Assembly (NCBI GenBank): GCA_030623545.1
Contig: JAUXLW010000068.1
Span: 1-6,645 of the forward strand
Length of the DNA stretch: 6,645 nt
From: Acidimicrobiia bacterium
GTDB taxonomy: Bacteria > Actinomycetota > Acidimicrobiia > Spongiisociales > SHLN01
Direction: 5' to 3'
Both the position numbers and the translations under genes were made by a program. The notes beneath the pieces were generated by a model. It saw only the letters and a list, made by a program, of their open reading frames with translations, was not told the DNA's origin and made no database searches. Shown piece after piece: positions 1-6,216 of the stretch. Each line of letters starts with the position of its first letter. The first letter of the stretch is position 1.

Positions 1-1133
1 CCACCATGGTCACGGCCGGTGTATATCTGGTGGCCCGGACGGCTCCTTTGTTCGAGCTGGCAGAGTTCTCTGCAGGTTTGGTGGCGACCGTCGGGGCAGT
101 GACGGCTCTTTTTGCCGCCACCATTGCCCTGATGCAAAGGGACATCAAGCGGGTGCTCGCCTACTCCACCATCAGCCAACTTGGCTACATGTTCCTCGCA
201 GTGGGAAGCGGTGCCTATGTGGCCGGCATCTTCCACCTCTTCACCCACGCCTTCTTCAAGGCGCTGCTATTCCTCGGCGCCGGCTCGGTCATTCATGCCC
301 TCAACGGCGAACAGGACATGGCCAAGATGGGTGGGCTGCGTCGCCTATTGCCGATTACCCACCTGACGATGGTGGTCGGATGGTTGGCCATCATCGGTGT
401 GCCTCCCCTGGCGGGCTTCTGGTCGAAGGACGAGATCCTGGCGGTGGCGTTCGGGGAGGGCGGCTGGTTCGCGTTCCTGTGGGTGATCGGGATCGTGACT
501 TCCCTGCTGACCGCCGTCTACATGACCCGGTGGATGATGCTGACCTTCTGGGGAGAGCCCCGCTGGTCGGAGGAAATCCACCCTCACGAGTCCCCTCGCG
601 TTATGACGGTGCCGCTGATAGGGCTCGCGGCAGGAAGCCTGGTGGTGGGGCTGCTCAACACACCTTTCCGGCCCGGCCTCGAGCACCTCCTGGAACCGGC
701 GTTCAAAGGAGTTGCCATGGCCCATCTGCCGTCCGGGGCCACGCCGTGGGCCCTGGCGGTGGCTTCGGTGGGAGTTGCGGTGCTTGGCACCTACTACGCG
801 CTGGCTCGCTATCGGGGTGCCCAGACCTGGGACCGATCTCTAATCGCCGATCGCTTCAGCGGGCTGTGGCGCTGGGTGCGCAACGGCTATTACGTGGACG
901 ACATAATCGGCACCCTGGTCGTTCTCCCCTCGAAGCTCGGGGCGGCGTGGACCGCTTTTGTGTTTGATACCGACATCATCGACGGTTCGGTTCGCGGAAT
1001 CGGGGGAGCCGTCAGGCGGGTTGGGGCATGGCTGCGGCCGCTCCAAACCGGCTTCGTCCGCAACTATGCATTGGTCATGTTCGCCGGGACGGTCGGGATG
1101 TTGTTCTGGTTCGTGTCGCGGGGAGTGGGCTGA
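1..1133 (+). CDS. nuoL: NADH-quinone oxidoreductase subunit L, C-terminal part (5' truncated by window edge)
   Basis: This is the largest antiporter-like membrane subunit of respiratory complex I; it helps couple quinone reduction to proton pumping. The reading frame is open to the left edge (first full codon at 3-5), so the ATG at 6 is internal. By comparison with E. coli NuoL from memory it matches about Met258, so roughly 255 residues lie outside the window. Counting from that Met, the channel residues are present: Lys48 in DIKRVLAYS, His77 and His81 in the FHLFTHAFFK segment, Lys85, and Lys141-Asp142 in FWSKDEIL. The C-terminus keeps the expected long amphipathic lateral-helix region (about 290-345, with YYVDD, IDGSVRG and LRPLQTGFVRNYAL) and a final membrane helix. 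The TGA stop at 1131-1133 shares its last base with the nuoM ATG, so the two are translationally coupled. No frameshift is seen. Confidence 0.96.
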   Translation, partial: TMVTAGVYLVARTAPLFELAEFSAGLVATVGAVTALFAATIALMQRDIKRVLAYSTISQLGYMFLAVGSGAYVAGIFHLFTHAFFKALLFLGAGSVIHALNGEQDMAKMGGLRRLLPITHLTMVVGWLAIIGVPPLAGFWSKDEILAVAFGEGGWFAFLWVIGIVTSLLTAVYMTRWMMLTFWGEPRWSEEIHPHESPRVMTVPLIGLAAGSLVVGLLNTPFRPGLEHLLEPAFKGVAMAHLPSGATPWALAVASVGVAVLGTYYALARYRGAQTWDRSLIADRFSGLWRWVRNGYYVDDIIGTLVVLPSKLGAAWTAFVFDTDIIDGSVRGIGGAVRRVGAWLRPLQTGFVRNYALVMFAGTVGMLFWFVSRGVG

Positions 1134-2665
1134 TGGATTTCCCGATCCTCTCTTCTCTTGTGTGGCTTCCCGTGGCGAGTGCGGCAATTGTTGTCGGCCT
1201 GCCACGGCGGCGCCCGGAGCTGGTGATTCCGGTTGCCTTCGGCTTGAGCCTGATCACGCTGGGGCTGGCGGGGTTTCTGGTAGTTGATTTCACTGCCGGT
1301 GATCCCGGGTTCCAATTCGTCGAGCGCACCTCCATCTCGGCTGACCTGGGGATTGATTACCATCTCGGTGTCGACGGGATCAGCTTGTTCATGGTGGCCC
1401 TGACCGCGTTCCTGCTTCCGCTGAGCATCCTTGCCTCCACCTCGGTCGAGCACAGGTCCAAGGAGCTAATGGCCTCGCTGTTCCTTCTCGAGGGCGCGCT
1501 GATCGGTGTTTTCCTCGCGCTGGATCTGGCGCTTTTCTTCGTTTTCTTCGAAGTCTTGTTGGTGCCGATGTACTTCATCATCGGGCTCTGGGGTGGGGAG
1601 CGGAGGTTGGAAGCCGCTTTGAAATTCTTCCTGTACACCGCGCTCGGTTCGGCTTTTCTTCTGGCTGGGATCGTCTTTCTGTCTGCACAGGCCAACGATC
1701 AGCTGGGAAATATCACGTTCAACTACCTGGATATGCTGGACGTGGAGCTGTCACGCACAGCTCAATTCTGGCTTTTCGGCGCATTCGGCATTGCCTTCGC
1801 GATCAAGGTGCCGTTGTTTCCGTTCCACACGTGGCTCCCTGATGCCCACACCGAGGCACCCACCGCCGGCTCGGTGATCCTCGCCGGGGTGCTCCTGAAG
1901 ATGGGGACTTATGGCTTTGTGCGATTCAACCTCAACCTCTTCCCGGAGGCTACCGTTGAGCTGGCCGGATTCATGGCGGCCCTGGCTGTGGTCGGGATCC
2001 TTTACGGCGCCGCGGTTGCCATAGTCCAGCCCGACCTGAAACGGCTGGTCGCCTATTCGTCTGTCAGTCACCTTGGTTTTGTCGTCTTGGGGATCTTCGC
2101 CCTGACCTCACAGGGGCTCGAGGGCGGCGTCTTGCAGATGGTCAATCATGGCCTCACCACCGGCGCCCTGTTCCTGCTCGTCGGCATGATCTACGAGCGT
2201 CGCCACACTCGCCGCATCGCCGATTACGGAGGCCTGCAGAAGGTGATGCCGTGGTTTGCCGGTTTCTTTCTCCTGACTGCTTTTGCCTCCATCGGCTTGC
2301 CGGGGCTCAATGGATTCGTTGGTGAGTTCCTGATCTTGCTCGGCTCATATAGCCGGCACCCGATCCTGGCTGTGCTTGCTGCCTTCGGGGTGGTGTTGGC
2401 CGCTGTCTATTTGCTCTGGGCTTATGAGAGAGTCTTCACCGGCGAGCCGGATCGCGAAGAAAACCAGAATCTTCGGGACATCGGCCTTCGGGAGGTCGGG
2501 ATACTGGTTCCGATCACGGCCCTGATCATTTTCCTCGGCGTCTACCCCAAACCGGCTCTTGAGCGGATTGAGCCGGCCGTCGAGCGAGTGTTGGAACGCA
2601 TTGAGCAACGCACCGATTTCGAGTCTCCGCTTCGGTTGGATGACATTGCCGAGGAAATCCGATGA
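1133..2665 (+). CDS. nuoM: NADH-quinone oxidoreductase subunit M
   Basis: A 510-residue antiporter-like membrane subunit of complex I, of normal length for the family and predicted to have about 14 membrane helices. The ATG at 1133 gives the N-terminus MDFPILSSLVWLPV, typical of NuoM, and sits 7 bases after GGGGAG (1120-1125). The same frame is open to an earlier ATG at 1028, but that would add 35 non-membrane residues lying wholly inside nuoL. Proton-channel residues seen: Glu140 in FFEVLLVPMYF (E. coli Glu144), Lys225 in the AIKVPLFPFHTWLPDAHTEAP stretch (Lys234), Lys256 in LLKMGTYGFVRF (Lys265), Lys303, His313, His339 and Glu398 in GFVGEFLILLGS (Glu407). The gene lies between nuoL and nuoN, overlapping nuoL by one base and nuoN by four (ATGA). 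The C-terminal tail is charged (roughly residues 485-510), ending DDIAEEIR. Nothing looks damaged. Confidence 0.97.
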   Translation: MDFPILSSLVWLPVASAAIVVGLPRRRPELVIPVAFGLSLITLGLAGFLVVDFTAGDPGFQFVERTSISADLGIDYHLGVDGISLFMVALTAFLLPLSILASTSVEHRSKELMASLFLLEGALIGVFLALDLALFFVFFEVLLVPMYFIIGLWGGERRLEAALKFFLYTALGSAFLLAGIVFLSAQANDQLGNITFNYLDMLDVELSRTAQFWLFGAFGIAFAIKVPLFPFHTWLPDAHTEAPTAGSVILAGVLLKMGTYGFVRFNLNLFPEATVELAGFMAALAVVGILYGAAVAIVQPDLKRLVAYSSVSHLGFVVLGIFALTSQGLEGGVLQMVNHGLTTGALFLLVGMIYERRHTRRIADYGGLQKVMPWFAGFFLLTAFASIGLPGLNGFVGEFLILLGSYSRHPILAVLAAFGVVLAAVYLLWAYERVFTGEPDREENQNLRDIGLREVGILVPITALIIFLGVYPKPALERIEPAVERVLERIEQRTDFESPLRLDDIAEEIR

Positions 2666-4104
2666 CGGACATCTCATACCTGGCGATCGGGCCGGTGATC
2701 GCGCTCACCGTTGGCGTCGTGGCCATCTTGCTAATCGCCGTCTCGTATAAGACCGACGAAAGAGTGCTGGGTGGGATCGCGGCCGCCAGCCTTCTGGCAG
2801 CCTTCGTCCTCGGAGTTCTGCAGTGGGTAGAAGCCTCGGACAACCCGACGACCCGATTCAACGGCATGGTGGCGTTGGATCCATTTGCCGCCTTCGGGGC
2901 GGTCGCGCTTGCTGTGGTGGGGGTGGTTGCTTTGCTAGTGGCTTGGCCGTTGGCGGTAGCCCAGGGCAAACGGATAGCCGAATTCCTGGCGCTGATCCTC
3001 CTGGCGCTGGCCGGCCTCATCCTCATGGCTGCCTCTGCCCATTTCATCATGCTGTTCCTCTCACTCGAGGTGGCCTCGATCAGCCTCTATGTTCTGGCGG
3101 GGTTCTCTCGCCAGGACGCCGACGGCAACGAGGCCGCCTTGAAGTATTTCCTACTCGGCTCGTTTGCATCTGCAGTGTTCCTCTACGGTGTGGCCCTCAG
3201 CTACGCCGCTACCGGAACTCTGTCGATCACCGGGACGGCCGAATTCCTCGAGAGCAACGTCCTCCTCGAGTCGGGGGCCCTCATGGCGGGGATTGGCTTG
3301 CTAATCGTCGGCCTCGCATTCAAAGTGTCCGCCGCCCCGTTTCATATGTGGGCTCCCGATGTGTACCAGGGGGCTGCCAGCGGCATCAGCGGTTTCATGA
3401 CGGCCGGCGCCAAGATCGCCGGCTTTGCCGCGCTGGCTCGCATTGCAGTCACCAGCTTCAACCCCTACATAGACGATTGGGCACCGGCCGTCGCAGTTCT
3501 AGCGGCGCTTTCCATCGTCGTCGGGACTCTGCTGGCGTTGGCGCAGTCGGACATCAAGCGGATGCTGGCCTACTCCTCCATCGCCCACGCCGGGTTCATC
3601 CTCACCGGCCTGGTGGCCGGCATCGATGGGGTTCCCTTTATCTGGTTCTACTCAGTGACGTATGCCTTCCAGGTCCTCGGAGCATTCGCCGTGGTTTCCG
3701 TTGTCGGCGGCCCCGCCGGGACCCGTTCCGCGCTGTCGGACTATGCCGGGCTCGCCCAACGGGCTCCGGTTCTTGCCGGGTCGCTGGCGTTACTGATGCT
3801 CTCTTTGGGGGGCATACCCCTAACTGCCGGGTTCACCGGCAAACTTTTTGTTTTTCGGGAGGCGGTCGATGCTGGATACCTATGGCTGGTGTTGGTGGCA
3901 GTCATCGCCTCGGTCGCGGGTCTCTTCTTCTACCTGCGCGTGATTGTGTTGATGTACATGCATCCGCAAGCAGAGACAGCCTTGGAGCCGGTGGCCGGTG
4001 ACAGTATCCGTATTGCCCTTACGTTTGTGGCCGTAGTGACCCTGGCCTTCGGGATAGTCCCCGGGCCACTGATCGATGTCGTCACCAGTGCGCTCCCGAT
4101 CTAG
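2662..4104 (+). CDS. nuoN: NADH-quinone oxidoreductase subunit N
   Basis: A 480-residue antiporter-like membrane subunit of complex I, the third of the NuoL/M/N proton-pumping series. The ATG at 2662 overlaps the nuoM stop as ATGA and follows GAGGAAA (2651-2657) at good spacing. The channel residues are intact: Glu136 in FLSLEVASISLYVLAGF, Lys221 in GLAFKVSAAPFHMWAPDVYQG (split by families as FK and PFH...W.PDVY), Lys251 in GAKIAGFAALAR, Lys299 in QSDIKRMLAYSSIAHAG, and Lys394 in PLTAGFTGKLFVF (E. coli Lys395). One deviation: after DVYQGA, families usually have a Pro-Thr-Pro type segment before the discontinuous helix (DVY.GAPTPV), whereas here residues 238-244 read AASGISG. The rest is conserved, so the subunit is probably functional. 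The end of the gene overlaps the start of the next by 29 bases. Confidence 0.96.
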   Translation: MTDISYLAIGPVIALTVGVVAILLIAVSYKTDERVLGGIAAASLLAAFVLGVLQWVEASDNPTTRFNGMVALDPFAAFGAVALAVVGVVALLVAWPLAVAQGKRIAEFLALILLALAGLILMAASAHFIMLFLSLEVASISLYVLAGFSRQDADGNEAALKYFLLGSFASAVFLYGVALSYAATGTLSITGTAEFLESNVLLESGALMAGIGLLIVGLAFKVSAAPFHMWAPDVYQGAASGISGFMTAGAKIAGFAALARIAVTSFNPYIDDWAPAVAVLAALSIVVGTLLALAQSDIKRMLAYSSIAHAGFILTGLVAGIDGVPFIWFYSVTYAFQVLGAFAVVSVVGGPAGTRSALSDYAGLAQRAPVLAGSLALLMLSLGGIPLTAGFTGKLFVFREAVDAGYLWLVLVAVIASVAGLFFYLRVIVLMYMHPQAETALEPVAGDSIRIALTFVAVVTLAFGIVPGPLIDVVTSALPI

Positions 4105-5329
4105 GAGAGCCTTCGCCGCCCTCTTCGCCGGGAGATTGCTCGGGCTCGGGGTGCTGGTGGTCCTGGTGGTGCCCTTCCCGGTAGGGGCCGTCGCCACGTC
4201 CGGCACCGTGCTCATACCGGAAGAGCGGGTGGTGGAAGAGGACCTTTTTGCTGCCGGATCGAGGGTAATCGTGGAGGGGACTATCAAAGGCGATCTCACC
4301 GTCACCACTCGGCGGTTGATCATCCGGGGAGTTGTCGAGGGCGACGTGAATGGCTTGGCGTGGAGCGTTGACATCTCCGGTCAGGTGGGGGGCACGGTGC
4401 GAACGGTGGCCTGGACGGTGGACGTTTCCGGCTCGGTGGGGGACGACCTCATGGCGTTCGGCCGCAGCGTCGAAGTGGACGGCGACGTGGGCCGCGATCT
4501 GCTGGTCGCCGCGGTTTCGGCTCGGAACAGCGGGACCGTGGGGCGGGAGATTCGGGGAGAGCTGTTGTGGAGCCTCTACGTCGATGGGGCGGTGGAGCGA
4601 GACATCGACGTCGGGGTTCACCGCCTCACGATTACAGACAGTGCCACTGTCGGCCAAGCTGTGAGCTATCGCCGGGGGGTCCTCGCCCAGAATATCCGCG
4701 GGTGGGCCGCCAGGGCCGACATCTCCGACTCGGCAGATGTCGGGCTCGTGGCCGAAGTCAAGCCGACCCCCACCGACATTTCGGTTAGGGCGCTGCGTCT
4801 GTTGTTCCAACTGTTGCGCTTCGTTGGTCTGCTGTTCACCGGCATAGTGCTCATCGGAGTCTTTCCGTCCCTCTCGCAGCGAGCGGCCGATCGGGTGTGG
4901 CGGAGGCCGGGAAGCACGTTTCTGGTCGGTCTGCTCGTCTTTGTGCTGATCCCGGTGGCATTCGTCGTCACCCTCTTTACTGTTGTTCTCGCTCCGCTCG
5001 CATTGCTTGCACTGGGGCTGTGGCTCTTTGGTCTCATCGCCGGCGCGGTGCCGCCCCTGGTGGCTCTCGGCCGCCGCCTGGTCAAATCTCGATTTGAGAT
5101 GGTGGGGGCCTTCGTGGTGGCGGCCATCGGGTGGAGGGTGCTTCGACTCGTGCCCCTCTTGGGTTTCTTTCTCTATTTCCTGATTGTGATCTGGGGAATG
5201 GGTGCATGGGTGATCGCCGTTTGGGAGGGTTCGCGGTTCAGCCGCCGAAAGGACAAGAGCCGCCTGCCGGCCGGTGACGCCGTGGGGCCTCGCATGGAAC
5301 TACTCGGGCTCGACGTACCCGGGAGTTAG
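4076..5329 (+). CDS. Exported bactofilin-like beta-solenoid protein with C-terminal membrane domain
   Basis: 417 residues, function unknown. Order seen: a basic N-terminus (RSRSRR, 6-11), a hydrophobic segment (about 12-36) with a plausible signal-peptidase site near VGAVA (36-40), a beta-solenoid (about 45-225), then four or five hydrophobic helices (about 242-263, 281-301, 304-330, 343-372, 373-383 or a similar split) and a polar tail (384-417). The solenoid has a glycine every 17 residues (68, 85, 102, 119, 136, 153), then 171, in the pattern V-x-[IV]-x-G-x-V-G-x-D-[LV]. This resembles the polymer-forming bactofilin/CcmA family, but canonical bactofilins are cytosolic and lack membrane helices; exported versions with a membrane domain are known as uncharacterised bacterial proteins. 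Start: the ATG at 4076 lies inside nuoN in another frame and has no good ribosome site; GTG at 4088 is an alternative that also keeps the signal peptide. Translation is probably coupled to nuoN. Confidence 0.85.
   Translation: MSSPVRSRSRRAFAALFAGRLLGLGVLVVLVVPFPVGAVATSGTVLIPEERVVEEDLFAAGSRVIVEGTIKGDLTVTTRRLIIRGVVEGDVNGLAWSVDISGQVGGTVRTVAWTVDVSGSVGDDLMAFGRSVEVDGDVGRDLLVAAVSARNSGTVGREIRGELLWSLYVDGAVERDIDVGVHRLTITDSATVGQAVSYRRGVLAQNIRGWAARADISDSADVGLVAEVKPTPTDISVRALRLLFQLLRFVGLLFTGIVLIGVFPSLSQRAADRVWRRPGSTFLVGLLVFVLIPVAFVVTLFTVVLAPLALLALGLWLFGLIAGAVPPLVALGRRLVKSRFEMVGAFVVAAIGWRVLRLVPLLGFFLYFLIVIWGMGAWVIAVWEGSRFSRRKDKSRLPAGDAVGPRMELLGLDVPGS
4265..4645 (+). repeat. 51-base-period coding repeat (17-residue solenoid rungs)
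   Basis: Seven to eight consecutive degenerate units inside the bactofilin-like gene. Each unit encodes a strand of alternating hydrophobic residues, then Gly, a polar residue, Val and a charged turn: EGTIKGDL, RGVVEGDV, SGQVGGTV, SGSVGDDL, DGDVGRDL, SGTVGREI, DGAVERDI and a last weaker unit TDSATVG. Six glycines are exactly 17 codons apart (51 bases); the last two steps are 18. At DNA level the units are diverged, with short shared words such as gtggac and tccgg, so this is an old protein repeat rather than a recent tandem duplication. Confidence 0.85.
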
Positions 5330-5510
5330 CCAGGAGCTTGGCGAAGAGCCGTTTGACAGCTGGTTCCGGGAGCGAGTCAGCGATATCCACGGATTCGACC
5401 TCACTCGGCTGATGCCAGCGCCTGTTCAGCTCCTCGACACGAGCTTCTAGCCACGGTAGACAGTCGCAGATTGATTGGAGTTCCCCGCGCATGGCGAGCG
5501 CATCGGGCAC
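5238..5510 (-). CDS. Possible small hypothetical protein (weak candidate)
   Basis: A 90-codon reading frame with a GTG start at 5510 or an ATG at 5492, occupying most of the 277-base gap between the solenoid gene and the SnoaL-like gene and overlapping the solenoid gene end by 92 bases. I do not recognise it. The first 60 residues, which lie outside any other gene, look protein-like: an amphipathic helical stretch (LPWLEARVEELNRRWHQ, about 18-34), then SLPEPAVKRLFAKLLA (about 46-61). The last 30 residues are antisense to the solenoid gene and are rich in Arg and Pro, as shadow frames are. The frame stays open upstream to about 5600 without a better start. No Shine-Dalgarno sequence is seen before either start. 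It could be a real small gene, the remnant of a longer one, or chance. Confidence 0.25.
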   Translation of the reverse strand: MPDALAMRGELQSICDCLPWLEARVEELNRRWHQPSEVESVDIADSLPEPAVKRLFAKLLANSRVRRARVVPCEAPRRHRPAGGSCPFGG

Positions 5511-5590
5511 CCGCAGATATCTATCGCCACATCTTGAGCGGCATTCGGGAGTTGACTCACCGGTCCTGTAGGGTCGATGCCACGCGACAC

Positions 5591-5598
5591 AGGGAGGT
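5591..5598 (+). promoter_or_regulatory. Ribosome binding site of the SnoaL-like gene
   Basis: AGGGAGGT is close to the perfect anti-16S complement. It lies 8 bases before the ATG at 5607 and only 2 before a TTG at 5601 in the same frame, which settles the start at 5607. It is the strongest such site in the window and fits a gene that is translated on its own, unlike the overlapping genes upstream. Confidence 0.85.
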
Positions 5599-5606
5599 AA
5601 TTGAGT

Positions 5607-6029
5607 ATGTCAGTCGAAGACAACAAGGCGGTGGCGCACCGCATCTATAGCGAGGCCATCAATGCGGGAAACTTTGATTTGTTCGATGAGCTGGTTGCGG
5701 AGGACGCCGTTGAGCACGAGGTATTCCCCGGCCTCCCAACCACAGGGCCCGACGCACCCAAGGCTTTCTTCACTATGTTCAGCGCGGCGTTTCCGGATGT
5801 GCACATGACCGTGCATGAAATGATCGGCGAAGGGGACAAGGTTGTGGCACGGGTGACGGTCTCGGGTACCCACAAGGGCGAGTTCATGGGCATTCCGCCA
5901 ACCGCCAAGAGCTTCGAGGCCCAGGTAATCGACATCCTCGAGGTTCACGACGGCAAGGTCACTGCCCACTGGGGAGTGATGGATCAAGCGGCAATGATGG
6001 AGCAGCTCGGGCTCGCACCCGAGATGTAA
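5607..6029 (+). CDS. SnoaL-like / ester cyclase family protein (NTF2-like fold)
   Basis: 140 residues, the usual size for single-domain SnoaL-like proteins, with no signal peptide or membrane helix, so cytosolic. Family features seen: an N-terminal helix with NKAVAHRIYSEAINAGNFDLFDELVAEDAVEH (in pieces: 6-14 and 19-37), FPGLPTTGPDAPKAFF (40-55), the AFPDVHMTVHEMIGEGDKVVAR block (61-82), SGTHKGEFMGIPPTAKSF (86-103) and a C-terminal strand with DGKVTAHWGVMDQAAMMEQLG (115-135). Asp126, in the W...D...QLG motif, matches the position of the catalytic acid in the polyketide cyclase SnoaL. The family includes aldol-type cyclases of polyketide pathways, but most chromosomal members like this one have no known substrate, and no polyketide genes are nearby. 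It appears to be a single-gene transcription unit ending at the hairpin at 6057-6078. Family call strong, substrate unknown. Confidence 0.93.
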   Translation: MSVEDNKAVAHRIYSEAINAGNFDLFDELVAEDAVEHEVFPGLPTTGPDAPKAFFTMFSAAFPDVHMTVHEMIGEGDKVVARVTVSGTHKGEFMGIPPTAKSFEAQVIDILEVHDGKVTAHWGVMDQAAMMEQLGLAPEM

Positions 6030-6056
6030 TCGATTCCGAGACCCGAGACTGAATAC

Positions 6057-6078
6057 GGGCCGCCCTTCGGGGCGGCCC
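6057..6078. terminator. GC-rich hairpin with TTCG loop, probable terminator
   Basis: A perfect 9-base-pair stem (GGGCCGCCC at 6057-6065 with GGGCGGCCC at 6070-6078) closed by the very stable loop TTCG (6066-6069). It starts 27 bases after the SnoaL-like stop. The sequence after it (taaccgttg) has no real T-run on either strand, so it may act as a T-less terminator or mainly as an RNA 3'-end protector. Being between convergent genes, it could serve both. Confidence 0.7.
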
Positions 6079-6129
6079 TAACCGTTGATCCACAACACTG
6101 CACGGAACGGCGTCCCTGATTGGGTGGAG

Positions 6130-6180
6130 CTTGCCAACAGTAGGTTCGCTTCAGGTGCTCCGAAGCGGGGGGACGGCAAG
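6130..6180. other. Nested inverted repeat in the convergent intergenic gap
   Basis: The gap 6030-6216 contains, besides the hairpin above, an outer pair CTTGCC (6130-6135) / GGCAAG (6175-6180) enclosing an inner pair CGCTTC (6147-6152) / GAAGCG (6162-6167). It lies 37 bases beyond the stop of the minus-strand gene, where a 3'-end structure would be expected, but has no T-run and only short stems. It may be a weak terminator structure or chance in GC-rich DNA. Confidence 0.25.
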
Positions 6181-6216
6181 CCGAGGGGCAAGGCTCTGGC
6201 AACAACGTCCCGGTCG

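Noticed and set aside
380..967. 195-codon + strand frame inside nuoL
   Set aside because: Composition is that of a shadow frame, and the bases are fully explained by conserved NuoL sequence.
2823..4001. 392-codon + strand frame overlapping nuoN
   Set aside because: It is rich in Arg, Gly and Pro, has no family features, and lies in another frame of a clearly conserved nuoN; a typical shadow frame of high-GC DNA.
4082..4810. 242-codon minus-strand frame opposite the solenoid gene
   Set aside because: Rich in His, Pro, Asp and Gly, with no motif; the + strand frame shows the regular solenoid repeat, so this is antisense.
5329..5342. Short hairpin GCCA...TGGC directly after the solenoid gene stop
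   Set aside because: Only a 4-5 base stem and no T-run; too weak to call a terminator.
5515..5522. 8-base palindrome AGATATCT
   Set aside because: A single short palindrome with no partner site or adjoining promoter; expected by chance.
5552..5580. Possible promoter for the SnoaL-like gene (TTGACT at 5552-5557, TAGGGT at 5569-5574)
   Set aside because: Both hexamers look reasonable alone but are only 11 bases apart, and at 16-18 base spacing from TTGACT no good -10 is found. A promoter is expected in this gap but I cannot place it.
5610..5987. 125-codon and 96-codon minus-strand frames opposite the SnoaL-like gene
   Set aside because: The + strand product is a recognisable family with a strong ribosome site; the antisense frames have no motif.
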